From contig NC_046683.1 of assembly GCF_009870125.1 (NCBI RefSeq), positions 44,469,869 to 44,533,868 on the forward strand: DNA of 64,000 nt, written 5' to 3'. A program made the position numbers and the translations under genes. Below the pieces are notes generated by a model that did not search any database, was not told the DNA's origin, and saw only the letters and a list, made by a program, of their open reading frames with translations. Numbering within the stretch: position 1 is the stretch's first letter; each line of letters begins with the position of its first letter. Source of the stretch: Drosophila pseudoobscura. Taxonomy: Eukaryota > Arthropoda > Insecta > Diptera > Drosophilidae. Positions 47,937 to 61,100 of the stretch are shown here, one piece after another.

Positions 47937-48895
47937 TAAAGTTCGTTTTGAAGGCCAATTTTTATAAACAAAACAAAATACCAAAAACAATGTACATTTT
48001 CAGCGCGCCGAATACACAAATTAGTCGGTGTTAGTGGTGGGCACTGTGAATATCGATGACTATCGATGAGTGTGGCGGTTAATTTAAATAATTTAAAACC
48101 CTCAGACCAGACGCTGGTTTTTCATGTGAATTTTAATTATATATTTACAAAATGTACGCATATTATATGCATCTTAGCCGATTCGTTTACCTTAAAGATT
48201 ACAATGCCAAATGCCAGTTTTCCCCAACTAAGAGTAAGAGTTTTAAGAGAAAAGCATTACAATGTAGTAGTACGAACAGGACTTTTATTTTAGTTAATTA
48301 ATAGCCATATACCTGGCTTCATTTACAACAGATTCTATTTCCAGTTTGGTTTTCGCATTAAAAATTGAATTCGGCAAGCTTGAACGAGACTTTTGCCTTC
48401 TGGGAGGTCTTACAATACGAGAAAAATGTAGCTTGCTGGCTCCAACTTATGTTTATTATGCTTTTAATACTTAAGGCTACATACAATCTGGGTAGGTTAA
48501 GATAATGTTACGCAGATACGGGTATATATATGCATATTCTGCAACAAGCTTCGTGCTGCCCAACTTCCTTGGCATGAGAAATGACTTGATCTTGAGATTT
48601 GGGGGGTACAAGTAGTGTGTGTGTGTGTGTGTTTAACCGAAGGAATATGCTGAGCAGTTTCTCTTAAAAATTAATAAGGTTTTGGGGAACCGCTCTTTTT
48701 TGGGAGTTTTATGAACACAAAAAAAAAACCGACTGAAACATCCGCGAAATGCTTATAGTTGGGCTGAAAGTGCGCCGCAATTAGCATTTGAAATTTAGGT
48801 TATATGTTAGGAGCATTTGAGGGGTGGGCTGCTGGGAGAGGGCTTTGCGTTTGGGGATGTGTGTTTGGGTGTTTTGGGGGAGGCGTTACGACAGC
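47937..48895. other. Grip163 promoter region and endos 3' UTR
   Basis: Next to Grip163 are the TATCGATG pair and a short GC-rich segment. The rest is probably the 3' UTR of endos (minus strand), with a GT microsatellite at about 48614-48632. No other gene is visible. Confidence 0.55.
48051..48068 (-). promoter_or_regulatory. tandem DRE-like elements (TATCGATG x2)
   Basis: Two TATCGATG copies with starts 10 bp apart, about 115-130 bp above the Grip163 start. The DREF site is TATCGATA, so each matches 7 of 8 bases. DREF drives replication and mitotic genes, which fits a gamma-tubulin complex gene. Confidence 0.55.
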
Positions 48896-49317
48896 TTAGC
48901 TTGTCGCTGGGAACTTGTTGCAGGGCTGAATGATCGAGGTCTTGCGTGCCGGCACGGTCTCGGGTGTTGGTATGGCTTCGCCGGTGGTCACCTTGTTGGC
49001 AAAGACCTGCTTGACGCTGCCACCCTTCTGCTTGGCCATCTGATAGTCACCCGAATCGAAGAACTTTTGCTGCAGAAGGGTAGAGATTATGTGAGACGGA
49101 CCAGGGCATGGGCACATGGCACACTTACCCCCTTCTGCAGACGCTTCTGGAGGAACGCCGAGTGGCCTCCGGGCACACGCATGCCGCTCGAGTACTTCGA
49201 CTTAAGCTTCTCCTCCTCAATCTTCTCGAGATCCCTGGGATTGGTCTGCTCAGGGGCCTCGCCCTCCTGGGGCGTGGTGGCCGGGCTGCTGCTGTTGTTA
49301 TCCTCCGTGGAGCTCAT
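48896..49317 (-). CDS. endos: endos, alpha-endosulfine, 120 aa
   Basis: Coding exons 49129-49317 and 48896-49069 (minus) join in phase 0 and encode 120 aa. The core KFFDSGDYQMAKQKGG contains the FDSGDY motif whose serine is phosphorylated by Greatwall kinase. The phosphorylated protein then inhibits PP2A-B55 to allow mitotic and meiotic entry. The N-terminus is acidic and disordered (MSSTEDNNSSSPATTPQEGE), and residues 25-62 hold the conserved helical KLKSKY and GGHSAFLQKRLQKG segment. A C-terminal basic RKTS site is a possible PKA target. The length is about the same as the D. melanogaster protein. In D. melanogaster, endos maps to 70D by my recollection, away from gigas at 76F, so gene order has changed. 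Confidence 0.96.
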
Positions 49318-50350
49318 GGTAATCTGGTTTCTAAAACACAATGAAGTTCGGATTAGAAAATGCCTGAAACTAATTCCGACTAATGGTTTCGGTGGCGAGA
49401 ACTTGTCAAAAATGGCGGCGCCGTTTTTCCAAAACAATGAGAGAACGGCTACAGTCGAGTGACTCGACATTTGGGATACCCGGTAACCTGATCAGTAGAG
49501 GCACTGCAGCTGCTGCCTCGTACTGCTGCTCAAGTTACTCTGGCGGAAAGATGAGAATTTGTTTTCCAACTTGGACTGGACTGAAAAAACGGCGACCATT
49601 TCTCTAGTATAGGTAGATAATGATATTAGTTGCTTTTTGTGATCCTCTGCTATGAAACGCGTTCTTATTCAACGCTTTACGAACGCAATACCATACCGTA
49701 CTAATACTGTGTATACCTTGCAAGTACCGAGTATAGAAATCAAGAGCAATACGCCTGGAATCTAAGGCGCGAAAAATGCCAAATAAAAATTGCATTTCAT
49801 CACACATACACATACATGCACACAAGTAAACGGCAGGACGGCAAAAGTAGGCACATACACACACACACACAAACACACATCCAAATAAGACTAACTTTGG
49901 TGATATATGGACGACGCGACGTCGTCGGCGCCTGCTGCACGCTAATATACTGGTAATAATCTGATGTTCAAATATTGCTTTAATTTGGTATACACATAAG
50001 TACATACATACCTACTGCTTATGCGATAATGTACGTATTGTAGTGTGTGAATTGAGCTTATTCCCAGCTCTGTCAGACGCGCGTCGGAGATTTGACGACT
50101 AACTGTTGTTTTCCTCCTTTTGTTCTTTTTGTTCCTTTTGCGTATGTACTTTTCCGTGTATCTGGTTTGCCAATTAGCGAGCGCGGAAAGCAACGAAAAA
50201 AGTGGCGCTGACGGCGCTGTGCAATGGCGGGGGAAAAACGGGCGAAAACTTTAGAATGTGGCTGAGAAACTAGACGCTTAGATGCGCCGCTTAGTTAAGA
50301 TGAATAGCTATTCTCAAGGTTCATTTATTGATAAGATATACGGTCTGACC

Positions 50351-50408
50351 CTCAGAAATATACCGAAAAATACGTCACAGTTTCAAAATATACCGTAAAT
50401 ATACTGAC
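50351..50408 (+). promoter_or_regulatory. second copy of the AAATATACCG motif cluster
   Basis: Aligns over about 56 bp with 42627-42682. Both start CTCAGAAATATACCGAAA and both contain TTTCAAAATATACCGTAAAT near the end. It lies about 1 kb upstream of endos, so if it is a promoter its target is unclear. Confidence 0.5.
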
Positions 50409-50646
50409 AATTTATTTTTAGTCATAGCTTCGGTTGAAAATTACTAACTAGCTAAGAAACTCAGCCCTAAAAACATAAATTTATCCGATTGAGGAATCAC
50501 TACCCTAAAAGACTGCAACACTTTGAGCTTTCACTTTTATTGTTTATGAATTAAGGTTGAAACAAAAAAGGTCAACAACAATTTCCACGAAATTCATTTT
50601 GTACACGGTAGTTACACGCTAACTACACAATTGCTACACGTTCGCG

Positions 50647-50677
50647 CTAACCATACAGTATATACATATATGGTTAG
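50647..50677 (+). repeat. short inverted repeat, CTAACCATA arms
   Basis: CTAACCATA at the left is matched by TATGGTTAG at the right, with 13 bp between. It uses the same arm as the adjacent palindrome. Confidence 0.85.
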
Positions 50678-50700
50678 TGATATTAGCTACACTGGGTTGT

Positions 50701-50750
50701 AACACTAACCATACAGTATATATATATATATATACTGAATGGTTAGTGTT
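50701..50750 (+). repeat. 50-bp near-perfect palindrome
   Basis: Left half 50701-50725 and right half 50726-50750 are reverse complements at 24 of 25 positions. The arms read AACACTAACCAT and ATGGTTAGTGTT around an alternating TA core. Confidence 0.9.
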
Positions 50751-52167
50751 AAAACATAATGGAAAATACTAGAAAATACTATGAAAGTATAAGCATTTCA
50801 AAGGTGTGTACCTAGACATGGTGGCAATGTCGATCAAATAAACGGTCTCATTTTCAAAATACACCGTAAATATACCTATGAAAAAAACCAACCACTCAAA
50901 CTACCTTTATTTAACAGCTTGAGTGAAGCTGCGGAAAAATTACTAATAATAATAATAATTCTTCTTGTCGATCCATACATTCCTTTATCAGTGCTTAAAA
51001 AATAAGACCACGATATTTTTTACCTGAGCTGCGATAAATCTTTTCGTGGTTCATAATTTTCGTGGAAGTTATTCTAACTAACATTATAGTCCTAATATTC
51101 TAATTATAATATTCTTATATAATAATTCCTTCCTTCCTTCCTTCCTTATTCGGAAATCAAATTCCTCGATTTTGATATTCTATTTAAAATTACTAGCTAA
51201 TTTGAACATTCCGTACTGAACATATAGTTTTAGCCGTTAAATGAGTAAATGCTCTACTATATTGGCTAATTTTAAATTCCCCTTTCATTTGATTGTATGA
51301 AAAAAAAGGTTTAAACATATAATGTCGCATTAAACGATTCAATACCGATTCAAAGAGAGCGAAAAAGAATGCCATAATTGGATAGTCGCTGTAGCAGCGC
51401 GCCAAAGTCGACTTCTTTGAAAATGAAAGAGAGACAAAGATATGAATGAACTCCAGTGGCATAAGTGATGCACGTAAACACGACTTGAGAGGTCGCAAAA
51501 TTGTAAAAACGCGTCGATCTTCTTTTACATACTGAAACCTATGAAAGAAAAGAAAAAATTATATACTGATATACCGCAAATATACCTTCCATCCGATTTC
51601 GACGTCAAAATGATCATAAAAATATATATAAAAATATACCATAAAGGATTACCCAGGCTTAAAAGTAAAACTTTTTGTTTACAACATTAGCAATGTTAAA
51701 AAATTGATGTATCAATATATTTCAATATTTTTTGTCCGATATGTGGAACTTTTTATTCCTCCAATACAGTCTTCGTATCTTCGTCTTTCAAGTCCAAGTC
51801 TTTCAAAATCCAAGTATATTTTTTACCCTTTCCTTATTAAGTTAAGTAAAATTATGCAAAAAAAACACCAAAATTATAATTCATTCAAAGATGACCAAGA
51901 TTCTATCTAAATTCCATTTATAGGCAACAACTATGCACATATCAACATATATAAAATAGAGTATTTAGTGTTACTGTGTGAAGTATATGTAGAATATGAA
52001 AACATGCCCGTTTTTGCCGCCAGGTGCCTCCGTGACAATTTCATCCCTGTGTAGTTGCCATGTAATGGCTGTGTGCATAAATTTGTTATTAGAATTGCAG
52101 CGAAAAGAACAATAATTGTGCACGCAGCAAGTTGATTTACTGATCACCGCCCAGAGAACGATCAACC

Positions 52168-55100
52168 ATGAGCTCCAACAACAAGTCAAAGTTCAAACTG
52201 TTTCTCAAACAGGTGACGCCGGCAGGTAACAAATCACTCCACTTGATGGGAGGAGCACCCCCGTCGTGGTAACCTTCTTCTTTATTTGTATTAATGGTGC
52301 GTTTTGCACAGGCAATGCAGGGGAGACCAGACTGCGGCCATATGAGCGAGAGCTGCGTCCGGAAAAACCCGTTGCACAGCGGTGCAAGATGCTCAAGGAG
52401 CTGGGCGACGCGCTGCACAACTTCAACTTGGATGAGGTATGTACTAGACAGACAACAGAGAGCGAAACCAATCCTCATGCTACCAATCCTCCGTCCCCAC
52501 AGACTTCCATTACCAACCTGTGGAATATCACAAATGATCTCATAGTGCCCAACAAGCCGGCTGAAACGCGACAGATTGCACTGAGCTTCTACAAGCGACT
52601 CATCCACACACAGTACAAGAACCTTACTCTCATGCGGGAGAAGTTTTTTCTGGTCATACAGAACCACGAAGCCCGAGAGGACCTGCGGCATCTGCTAGAG
52701 CTGTTGGACACACTCACAGAAAACGGGAAGAATATCACAAACTTTGAAGAAAAGGTAAGGTGCTGCCCCAATGCACCATGTGCTCGGAGAACTTTAACTT
52801 TATTGCCATGTGTCTTTTTTGGCAGATTGGAAAATTTATGCTGCTGTGGATCCCAGCCATAAACGAAGATAATCTCCTGTGCCCCTACCTTGGCATGCTG
52901 GTCAATCTGATCAAGTTTAACGCAGCCCATCTGGACAAAGACATTCTCGTTGGAATCGTACAGTGGGTGATCCAGTCAGATATATTCTCAATATTTGCTA
53001 CATGCTAAAGTCTTTATCGTCTGTCCAGGAATGCCTGCGAATTGAGCTGCACCCTCACCGACGTCAGCATAGGCCTGCAGTGCCTTACCATTTTGGAGAT
53101 GGTCATTGGCTACACTATATTCCCTAGCGAGGCGCTTCAACAGTGCATCACCACTTTGTGCCGAACCGTCGACTGTTCGCGATACTGCGAGTCCTCCTTC
53201 AAGGTGAGATTTTCCTGGATATATATGTATATAAGGATAAAACGAAATGTTTGTCTAAACGATCGGGAATTTTGTGAGCCGCTGGTATTGCCGCAGGCCT
53301 TAGTTTTATACCCGGGACTCAGTCAGTATATAGTATAGTATGTGTGAGTTAATGATATATTTAGCTTATAAAACATATTTTAAACGTAAGCGCCGGAATT
53401 GGTATCGGAGCCGATGACTGCTGCATTCTCTCTCTCTCTCTCTCTCTCTATCTCGCTCTTTGTCTTTTGTATCGCTTTTCGTAAAAGGGAACAAAAGGTG
53501 GAAGATCTTTCCGCGATCTCTTTGAATTTTGCTCGCAATTGTCATGAGAGATGAAAAAACAGACAAAAATATAGAAAAAACGACTGCCAGTTGTGTTGTT
53601 ATGTTACTTCTTGCACTTCGCTTATCCTCTTTCTACCTAATGACCTAGTTATTATAATTTTAAAATATTTTATCTGATTCCATTTTTCCACTACTGTTTT
53701 TTATTCCGCTACATCTGTCACTCTCTGTTTACCTCGCTTCCCTCCGCCCCAAAGGCACACCCAGCACGAGAAAGAGTGTGAGAGCCATATCGACTAGCTA
53801 TGTACATATGTACATATGTCTGCTTGTCCGTCCGTCCGTTCGGATATTGATTTGATCAAAATATATACATATAATCTAATGGGTCGAAAACGCTTCCTTC
53901 TGTGGTGTTACGCAATTCACCACAAAAATACTATATCCCTAAATTCTTCGGGTACCGGCTAGTTTTTATAGCCTAGCCGTAGCCATGGGATAATGCGATC
54001 TCTTTGGCAGGCAAGAAGCTTTTTCAACCAAAAACGGAATATATTTGGCTGTCAGTCCGTAGAAGCGAAATAATCTCTTGGAATATAATATTTAGTGCAG
54101 GATAACCCCTACGATAATATAATTATTCCAATTGGAAAATGGAAGTCTATCTATGCCGTGTGCATTCCTCCGGCTTACATTGGCCATTTGTTACGTGTCG
54201 ATAAGACGATGATGGTATGGAACTTCTAATCGTTTATTAATTAAGTATTTCATATATCTCAAAATGAAACGAACTTTGACGAGAACTTATCGTAGCTACC
54301 GAATATTTCCCGTTCCGGTGGTGGCGGTGGTTTCTTTGCTATTGCCGCCGCCTCTGTCTCCTCTTCAGGTTTCTTCTTACTCTCGTGACTCTGGCACTCT
54401 CTGGAGACGTCCAGAGTGCAGTAATGGTGTACCGCATCAAAGTACTGGCCCCTGGGACACCTCATCTCGAGGACTCGCCTGTCCGCACAGACATAGTAGC
54501 GGCCGCAGTCCCGGCTGTGGGGCGCCAGACGACTGCCTGTGCTGATGCACTCGTCCAGGGCGAGCGCGTGGTCCGTCAGAGCCGGCGGCAGCGTGGGTTT
54601 CTCGAAACAGATGCCAGTCGTGTCGAGCAGACAGCTGCCCACGCTGCTCTCAAAGTATTGACCCGCTGGGCACTGAACGAGCACCGCCCTGCCGTCCTCG
54701 CAGCGGAAGTAGGTCTCGCAGTCGCTGGGATTCTCCACCGTGGCGTGGTCCGGGAGCAGACAGCTGCACTGGTGGGCTGCCGTCAGGGCCACTGGCAGAC
54801 AGGCGCGCCGTCCGCTGTCGAAGTAACTGCCACTAACGCAACGCGCCACTGAGTAGGCTCCGCCTGGGGTGCAGCGGCGATAGCGGGTGCAGTCGCTCTG
54901 TATGCGCTCCGCACTGGTGGTGGAGTTACAGGTGCTGGCCACGTCGCTGCAGGCGCCGGGCACACAGATCCCCTGCTCGCTGTGGAAGCGATAGGAGGGG
55001 GGGCAGCTGAACTCCTGGTAGGGGTCTTCTACATCGCCAGTGCAGACATAGAACTTCCCGCAGTGGTGCTCATCGGGTAGCAGTCTCCAGACGGCCGAAA

Positions 55101-58100
55101 GCCGGCACACGGACGCGACGCTCGGGTCATGCGAAGCACTGGCAGATGCCGCCAGGAACAGCAGTATCAGCATTAAACGATCTGCAAGCAAATAAGCTTT
55201 GTTTTAGTAATCCTTTGATCGAATGTCGATCTCCATTTGCCCCACTCACTTTCCATTTGAATTAGTATCTTGTTGCGCTTCGAATAGCGAATGCGGCACT
55301 GGTTTGACGACGGCTACCTTTTTATTTCCTCCACATCACATCATCATTTGGTGGCAATCGCTTCCGAGATTGCATTGACATTCGTTTATTAATGCTAATG
55401 AAAATTCCCTCAGTCAATATCTAGTTGGGTATTTGCAATGGAACTCCAGTCCCAGGCACCGTCTTATCAGAGAATTACACATTCTGCGCGACTTCTTATC
55501 GACAGCACCGACATGCTCCCAGATGGATGATTAACTAAACAACGATCAATGAATCAGTTTATTCTTCGAATCAATGCTACTCTTCAGCTGTTGGTGTTTT
55601 TCCAGCCAAACTCAAGGCCAAAACTCATGCTAAGAGGAACGATGCCTGATAACCCAGTTTGGTCATGACCTCAGGCTCAGCCGCTCTGCCGCTTAGTCGC
55701 TCAGGCGCTTATGCGTAGTAGCATCCGATGAGATCCTTAGGCATGCAGCGCAGACCATCGAATCCATCCTGTTGCACCTTGAAGACAGCCGCTCGAGTGC
55801 CGTACTCCAGGGCGTCGCGCAGCCGCAGTTTTGGCTCCAGCAACGCATAGATGACTGCTGCCGCGAACGTCTCGTTTTCACCGATCACGTCCACGATCTT
55901 TTGCGGCGTATGCGGGCCCACCTTGAAGAAGGTGTCGTCGGGCAGCAGGCAGCTGGCCCCCTCCGCATAGTTGTTGTAGATAATGGTGGGGACGTCCTGC
56001 GGTGGGGCTGGGCAGTGGCTTGGGTCCAAGGGCAGAAAGCCCTGTGTGGGGTGGGGCGTCTTTCGGGGCTGATTCTTCTTCCATTCGGCACGCACTTGAC
56101 GTAGTCCGTCACGTACGGCCCACACCGTCTCGTGTCCGTTCATGAAGGAATTCGCATGCTTCAGGTGCTTGCGGACAAACACATAGTCCACCAGGTCGGC
56201 CACCATCAGGCTGGGCTTCTTGAGGCTGGCCAGGTCGGCGGAAAGGATGATTCTCTCCTCCGGGCAGCGCTCGTTGAAGTCGCGCACGGCCTGTACCATG
56301 CGCACCGTTTCCGTGGGACTGCGGGGCTCAAAGTGCACCCACGAAATCATCTGGTAGTCGACGGCACCAAGGAACTGCTGGAAGGTGAGCTCTTGTCGGC
56401 GATTCGAGTACTCCAGGATGGTGTGCGTTTCGCAGCCTCGAATCGTGATGATGCTGCGGTGCGTCGGCTGGTGGGCCGACATCGGACAGTGCGAGATGTC
56501 GATACCCATCGAGTGGAAGCTGGTCAACAGATCCTCAAACGCCCTGGCCCTGCTCAGTCGCCCAAGGAACTCGCACGCCGTTCCCAGGCGACGCAGAACG
56601 CTGCACATGTCCGATGCGCTACCTCCGCGTCGCCAGCATCCCTCGCTGGTGCGCTGATCCACGCCGGCCGTGGGATGAACATCGCACACCGTGACCAGGT
56701 CCAAGGTGCAGCTCCCCACCACGAGTACATGGCGTTGGGGCGGTGGCGGCGGAGGTGGTGGCGGCTTTGGCAAGTAGCGCACCTTCTTAACCGTAATAAA
56801 CTCCTTAACGACAATTTTTTTCATCTTTGGGGAATCGTTTTTTGAATTTTGGAATACAATCTCTGCCAAAAATATTATGGAAATGATTTTAAACACTCGG
56901 AAAGAATGAACCGCAAGAATGTCATCCGTTTAGGTTGAAAAGATCTTAAAACGATGAAACATGATGGAGAATTCTTATTTTGTTATGCTTTCCATTTTCA
57001 GATAATGAGGAACCTGTTGGGCACCCAGCTGGGCTATCATTCCATGAAGATGATGTGCAGCATCCTCAACGATCGATCCCTCTACGACGATGCGCAGCTA
57101 GTGCGCGGAGCTGTCTTCCACCTGACGATGAACATATTCGCCTCGAAGAAAATTTTCCAGGTCTCGTCGATGACGTATGCGACGAATGTCCTCACTGGAT
57201 TCCTACGTGTAAGGGCCCCTACTTGTGTATCCATGCGCACACATGTGTATGAGTATTGTGTGTTTTTCCAGGTACTGGATAGTCAGCAGGTGATCGTCAC
57301 GTACGAGGTGATCCTCAGCGTGCGCATGGTGATTAACAAGGCGGATCTCCTGTCGGAGATCATATGGGACAGGATCTGCGACATCATGTCGGCGATTGTG
57401 AACAACATTGAGTATTACGGTAGGTATTACAAGCATTACGGGCAACGTTTATCGATGATTAATTGATGTCCCATTCACACAGAGGTCACCGGCATGAACA
57501 AGGATCGCCTACAGTATCTGCAGATAAGTTTCCACGAGAACATCGACTGCATCGAGAAGCTGCTGCAGCAGGATCGCTCTCAGATACTGGGCAATGTCGA
57601 TCGCATCTACGATCTCATTGAGCGTGTGGCAGAGAGGCGGCCAGAAGCCTCTGTGCTGGCCCTAATCGAGTACCGATCGCGTCAGGTGACCGCCACACGA
57701 CCGGAGTGGCTGCAGGTGCTGACCCACTTCGTCCGCCGCTACTACCGCATGTCCAATGTGAATGTTCGCATAAAGACGATCGAGTCGCTGGTGCGCATCA
57801 TGGACCAGAACCGCCCCTGCTACGAGGAGGAGATACTCAACCGCGTGGTCCTCACCCATCTGGCACAGATCCACCAGGAGCCCAGTGTGCAGGTGCGCGT
57901 GGCAGTGGCGCGGGCGCTTTCCAACTTTGCTCTGCACTGCGACACCAAGCGCTGTGTGGATCTGCTGGACACTCTTGAGGCGCTCATTAACCGTCCCTTC
58001 GATCACATGCGTCATCTGGCAGCCGCTGATTCTGGTGCGCCTCTTCTGGAGGGGTTGGTGGCCATAAAGAATGAGTCGGAGGTGGCCGACATCATCGCTG

Positions 58101-61100
58101 CTGTCGATGGGCTGGTCAAGGTTTTTGCCATCAAACTGCATCGCCTTCCGGCTGTGCATGCCATGAAGATATTCAACATTTTGCTGGAGCACCTTGAGCT
58201 GCACTACGATTATCCCAAGATCTTCGAGCAGACCAGTATTGTGCGGCTTAAAGTGAGTAAAGGAACTTCTTACCTTCCTTTTTATATAACTTTGCCTATC
58301 GCCATAGATATTCACTTGGATACTCAAAGCGCGTGCAAACGCCTCCTACCATATTGGCTATCCAGAGGGCAGCAATGAGGCGGTAAAGTTCAGCCATTAT
58401 TTGGGCATTGACTCGCCGCTGCTGCCGCAGGCCCATGCCACTGCGATTTCGATACGACGCGTATGCAAGCTGATTGTGCGGTGCCTGGAGCAGGACACGG
58501 ACTTTCAAGTGTTCGAGCTGGTCATCAAGGAGCTACCGAAAATGCTGCAGAACAAGGCACTTATCCAGGGCAATGACATCGAGGAGCTGGCCAACACCCT
58601 CTTCAAGATCAATTCAGTCAGCAACAACAAGTTCAAGCGCTCCACCGACGAATTTCATGCTCTGGTGCTGCCCGCCATCGCCTCGCTGGTGATCTACCAC
58701 GAGTGCCTGCAGCCGCCTCAGCACTACAGCATCATCACGGCCCTCAATGCCCGCGTGCTCACTGGCATCGCCAGTGTTTGCATCAACACCATGACCATCC
58801 TGATACTGGAAATGCCAGAGTCGCTGATGCGGAAGCTGCCGGAGGTGCTGCTGCAGATGAGCAAGATGTCCGACACGAACACCCTGGCCATTCCAGTGCT
58901 GGAGTTTCTGTCGTGTAAGTAAATGAAATATCCAGAGGACTTTTACCCTCTATTTTGTTTGGCCAGTGCTGATCCACCTGTCGAAGCATCTCTTCACCAA
59001 CTTCACGTCCATGCACAATATGTACGTGTTTGCCATCTCACTGCCGTACACGAAGCCGCATCGCTACGACCACTACACGGTGTCGCTGGCCCACCATGTC
59101 ATAGCCGGGTGGTTCCTCAAGTGCAAGCTGGAGCTGCGCAAGAACTGCGTGAGCTACATCAAGAGTGTAAGTAGAGAGACCCAGACATTGTAATCTGCTC
59201 TGGTTGATTGCGTCCTGTTCCACAGTCGATGCAGTCGAATGCCAAGATGCTGTCCAATGACATTGTCAACCTGAACTCCCTGAACGAGGACTCGTCCAGC
59301 CGCAAGCGCAGCACCAGTCTCACAGAGCGCGGCAGCCGGAAGAATGCCACGGCTCGAAATGACCCCGAGATGCGGCCACAGATGAACAACGGGCTGCGAA
59401 ACTTCCACACGGAGCTGGCAGAAACCTGCTTCGATTTTCTCTCCCGTCACACTTTCTCGCCCTGTCCGTCGCCACCAAAGCGGTACGTATGAAAGCCTCT
59501 TAAGACCCTCTTTTTAACCCCTTTGCTTCGTTGCAGTCTGCCTGCAGCCGAGTTTTTGCTGAAGGATGGTGTCTCGCAGACCTGGCTTGTGGGCAACAAC
59601 CTGGTGACCATTACCACTTCCGGCTGCCCATCTGCACCCACGCGCAGCGGCCTCTGCGAGCGGTGCGCGCATCTGGGCAAGGCCCCCAGCATCAGCCTCA
59701 ATTCGAAGAGTCTGAGCGATGCAGCTGCACCGCTCTCCCCCGAGCGGGAGCGCCGCTACACGAAGGTGAGCCTGCAGCACAGCAGCGGCAACGAGTCGGC
59801 CGGTAGCACGGAGCTCACCTCTTCCTCCTCGTCCAATTCGGCGGCCACCAACCATCCGCACCGACAGATCTCCAACAGCTCGACAGCCTCGCTTGATGCA
59901 CTCTCGCGTCGGGGTTCCAACCCCGAGGCACTGGGCGGAGGAGGGTTTGGCGACGGACCCCATACGGGAAGTAACACCTCGCTGCTGGGCAACTCCTTGT
60001 CGCAGTCTTCGGCCAGCATGAGTCCCGCGGGATCTGTTGTCCAGCAGCCGGTTTGTGTGCGTGCCTGCACCGGTTGGGCGGAGATCTTTATCCGGCGTCC
60101 GACTGGCAACATCTCGTGGATCACGCGCATCCAGAACCCCATCACCAACGACTGCTTCGGACAGGATCTGCCCTTCAACAATGTCGTATCGCTCTTCCTT
60201 CCCACGGCCTATGGGGGCGTGTTTGGGCCGGACAGCACTCTGCAGGACAACGCAGTACAGGTACAGCCGCAACCGGAAGCAGATGCGGAACAGGAAACGG
60301 CAGAGCAACAGCCCGTGAAACCACCCAGTCCCAGTCCGGCTGTAGCCGCACCCACAAGCGAACTGCGGGCCAAGGCCCGCGCCCTACAGCGTCAGGAGGA
60401 GATTCATTCGGTTGGCGGCGTTGGCAGCGGTAATGGCAATGGAAACGGCAACGGTAGCGGTCCTTCGGGAACTGCAGCCATTCCCATACCACGTGTTACT
60501 GCACCTGGCAAGCGCGGCAAGGAGGCAGCTCTCTGCGGGAGTGTGAGCGATGGCGAGGCCGACGACGACTCGCTGGCGTTTGAAGATTCGCAGAGCCGGG
60601 CCCGAAATCCCGTGCGTCGAGTTAACTCCAGCCCAGAGATGAGCTCCAGCTGGCGGCAGGCGTTTCTGACCGCCAAACCGGCGCCGCTCTCTCAGGAGCC
60701 GGTTAAGACGGTGGATGAGCCGCAGAGCCAGCTTACGCTGAAGAAGAAGAGTGTCCAGTACAGCACCAAGGACATGCGCGTCAGCTGCGAGGCCATTCCG
60801 GAAGAGATAGCCGGCTCAACGCCTCCGCAGGTTGCCCAAGACCTGCAGCCAGAGAGCAGCACCTTACCGCCCAAACAGCATTCGGCGGATGACGTCAGCA
60901 GCCAGCATGCGTCGGCGGGAATCACCTTGCCCGCGGCTCCGGTTTTGCAGGTATCGGCGGCCAAGCCTCCGTTGTCGCCGGCTCTAGCTCCACCTACGGC
61001 TACAACAGTGCCTGCCGTGAAACAGCCACCGCTGCTGGCAGCCAGCAAGATCACGAGCTTCGGCGGTGCGTCTGGGCCTCCGCAGCAGCAGCAGGGTGTG

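Larger units (their letters stand above)
49318..52167. other. intergenic between endos and gigas
   Basis: Holds the endos promoter, microsatellites (AC-rich near 49857-49879, TTCC near 51126-51147), motif-6-type AAATATACC clusters at 50351-50408, about 50858-50876 and about 51567-51642, and two fold-back repeats at 50647-50750. No coding region is supported. Two ATs-rich open frames are unsupported. Confidence 0.6.

Noticed and set aside
48066-48293. 75-codon plus frame upstream of Grip163
   Set aside because: AT-rich, no domain, overlaps promoter motifs.
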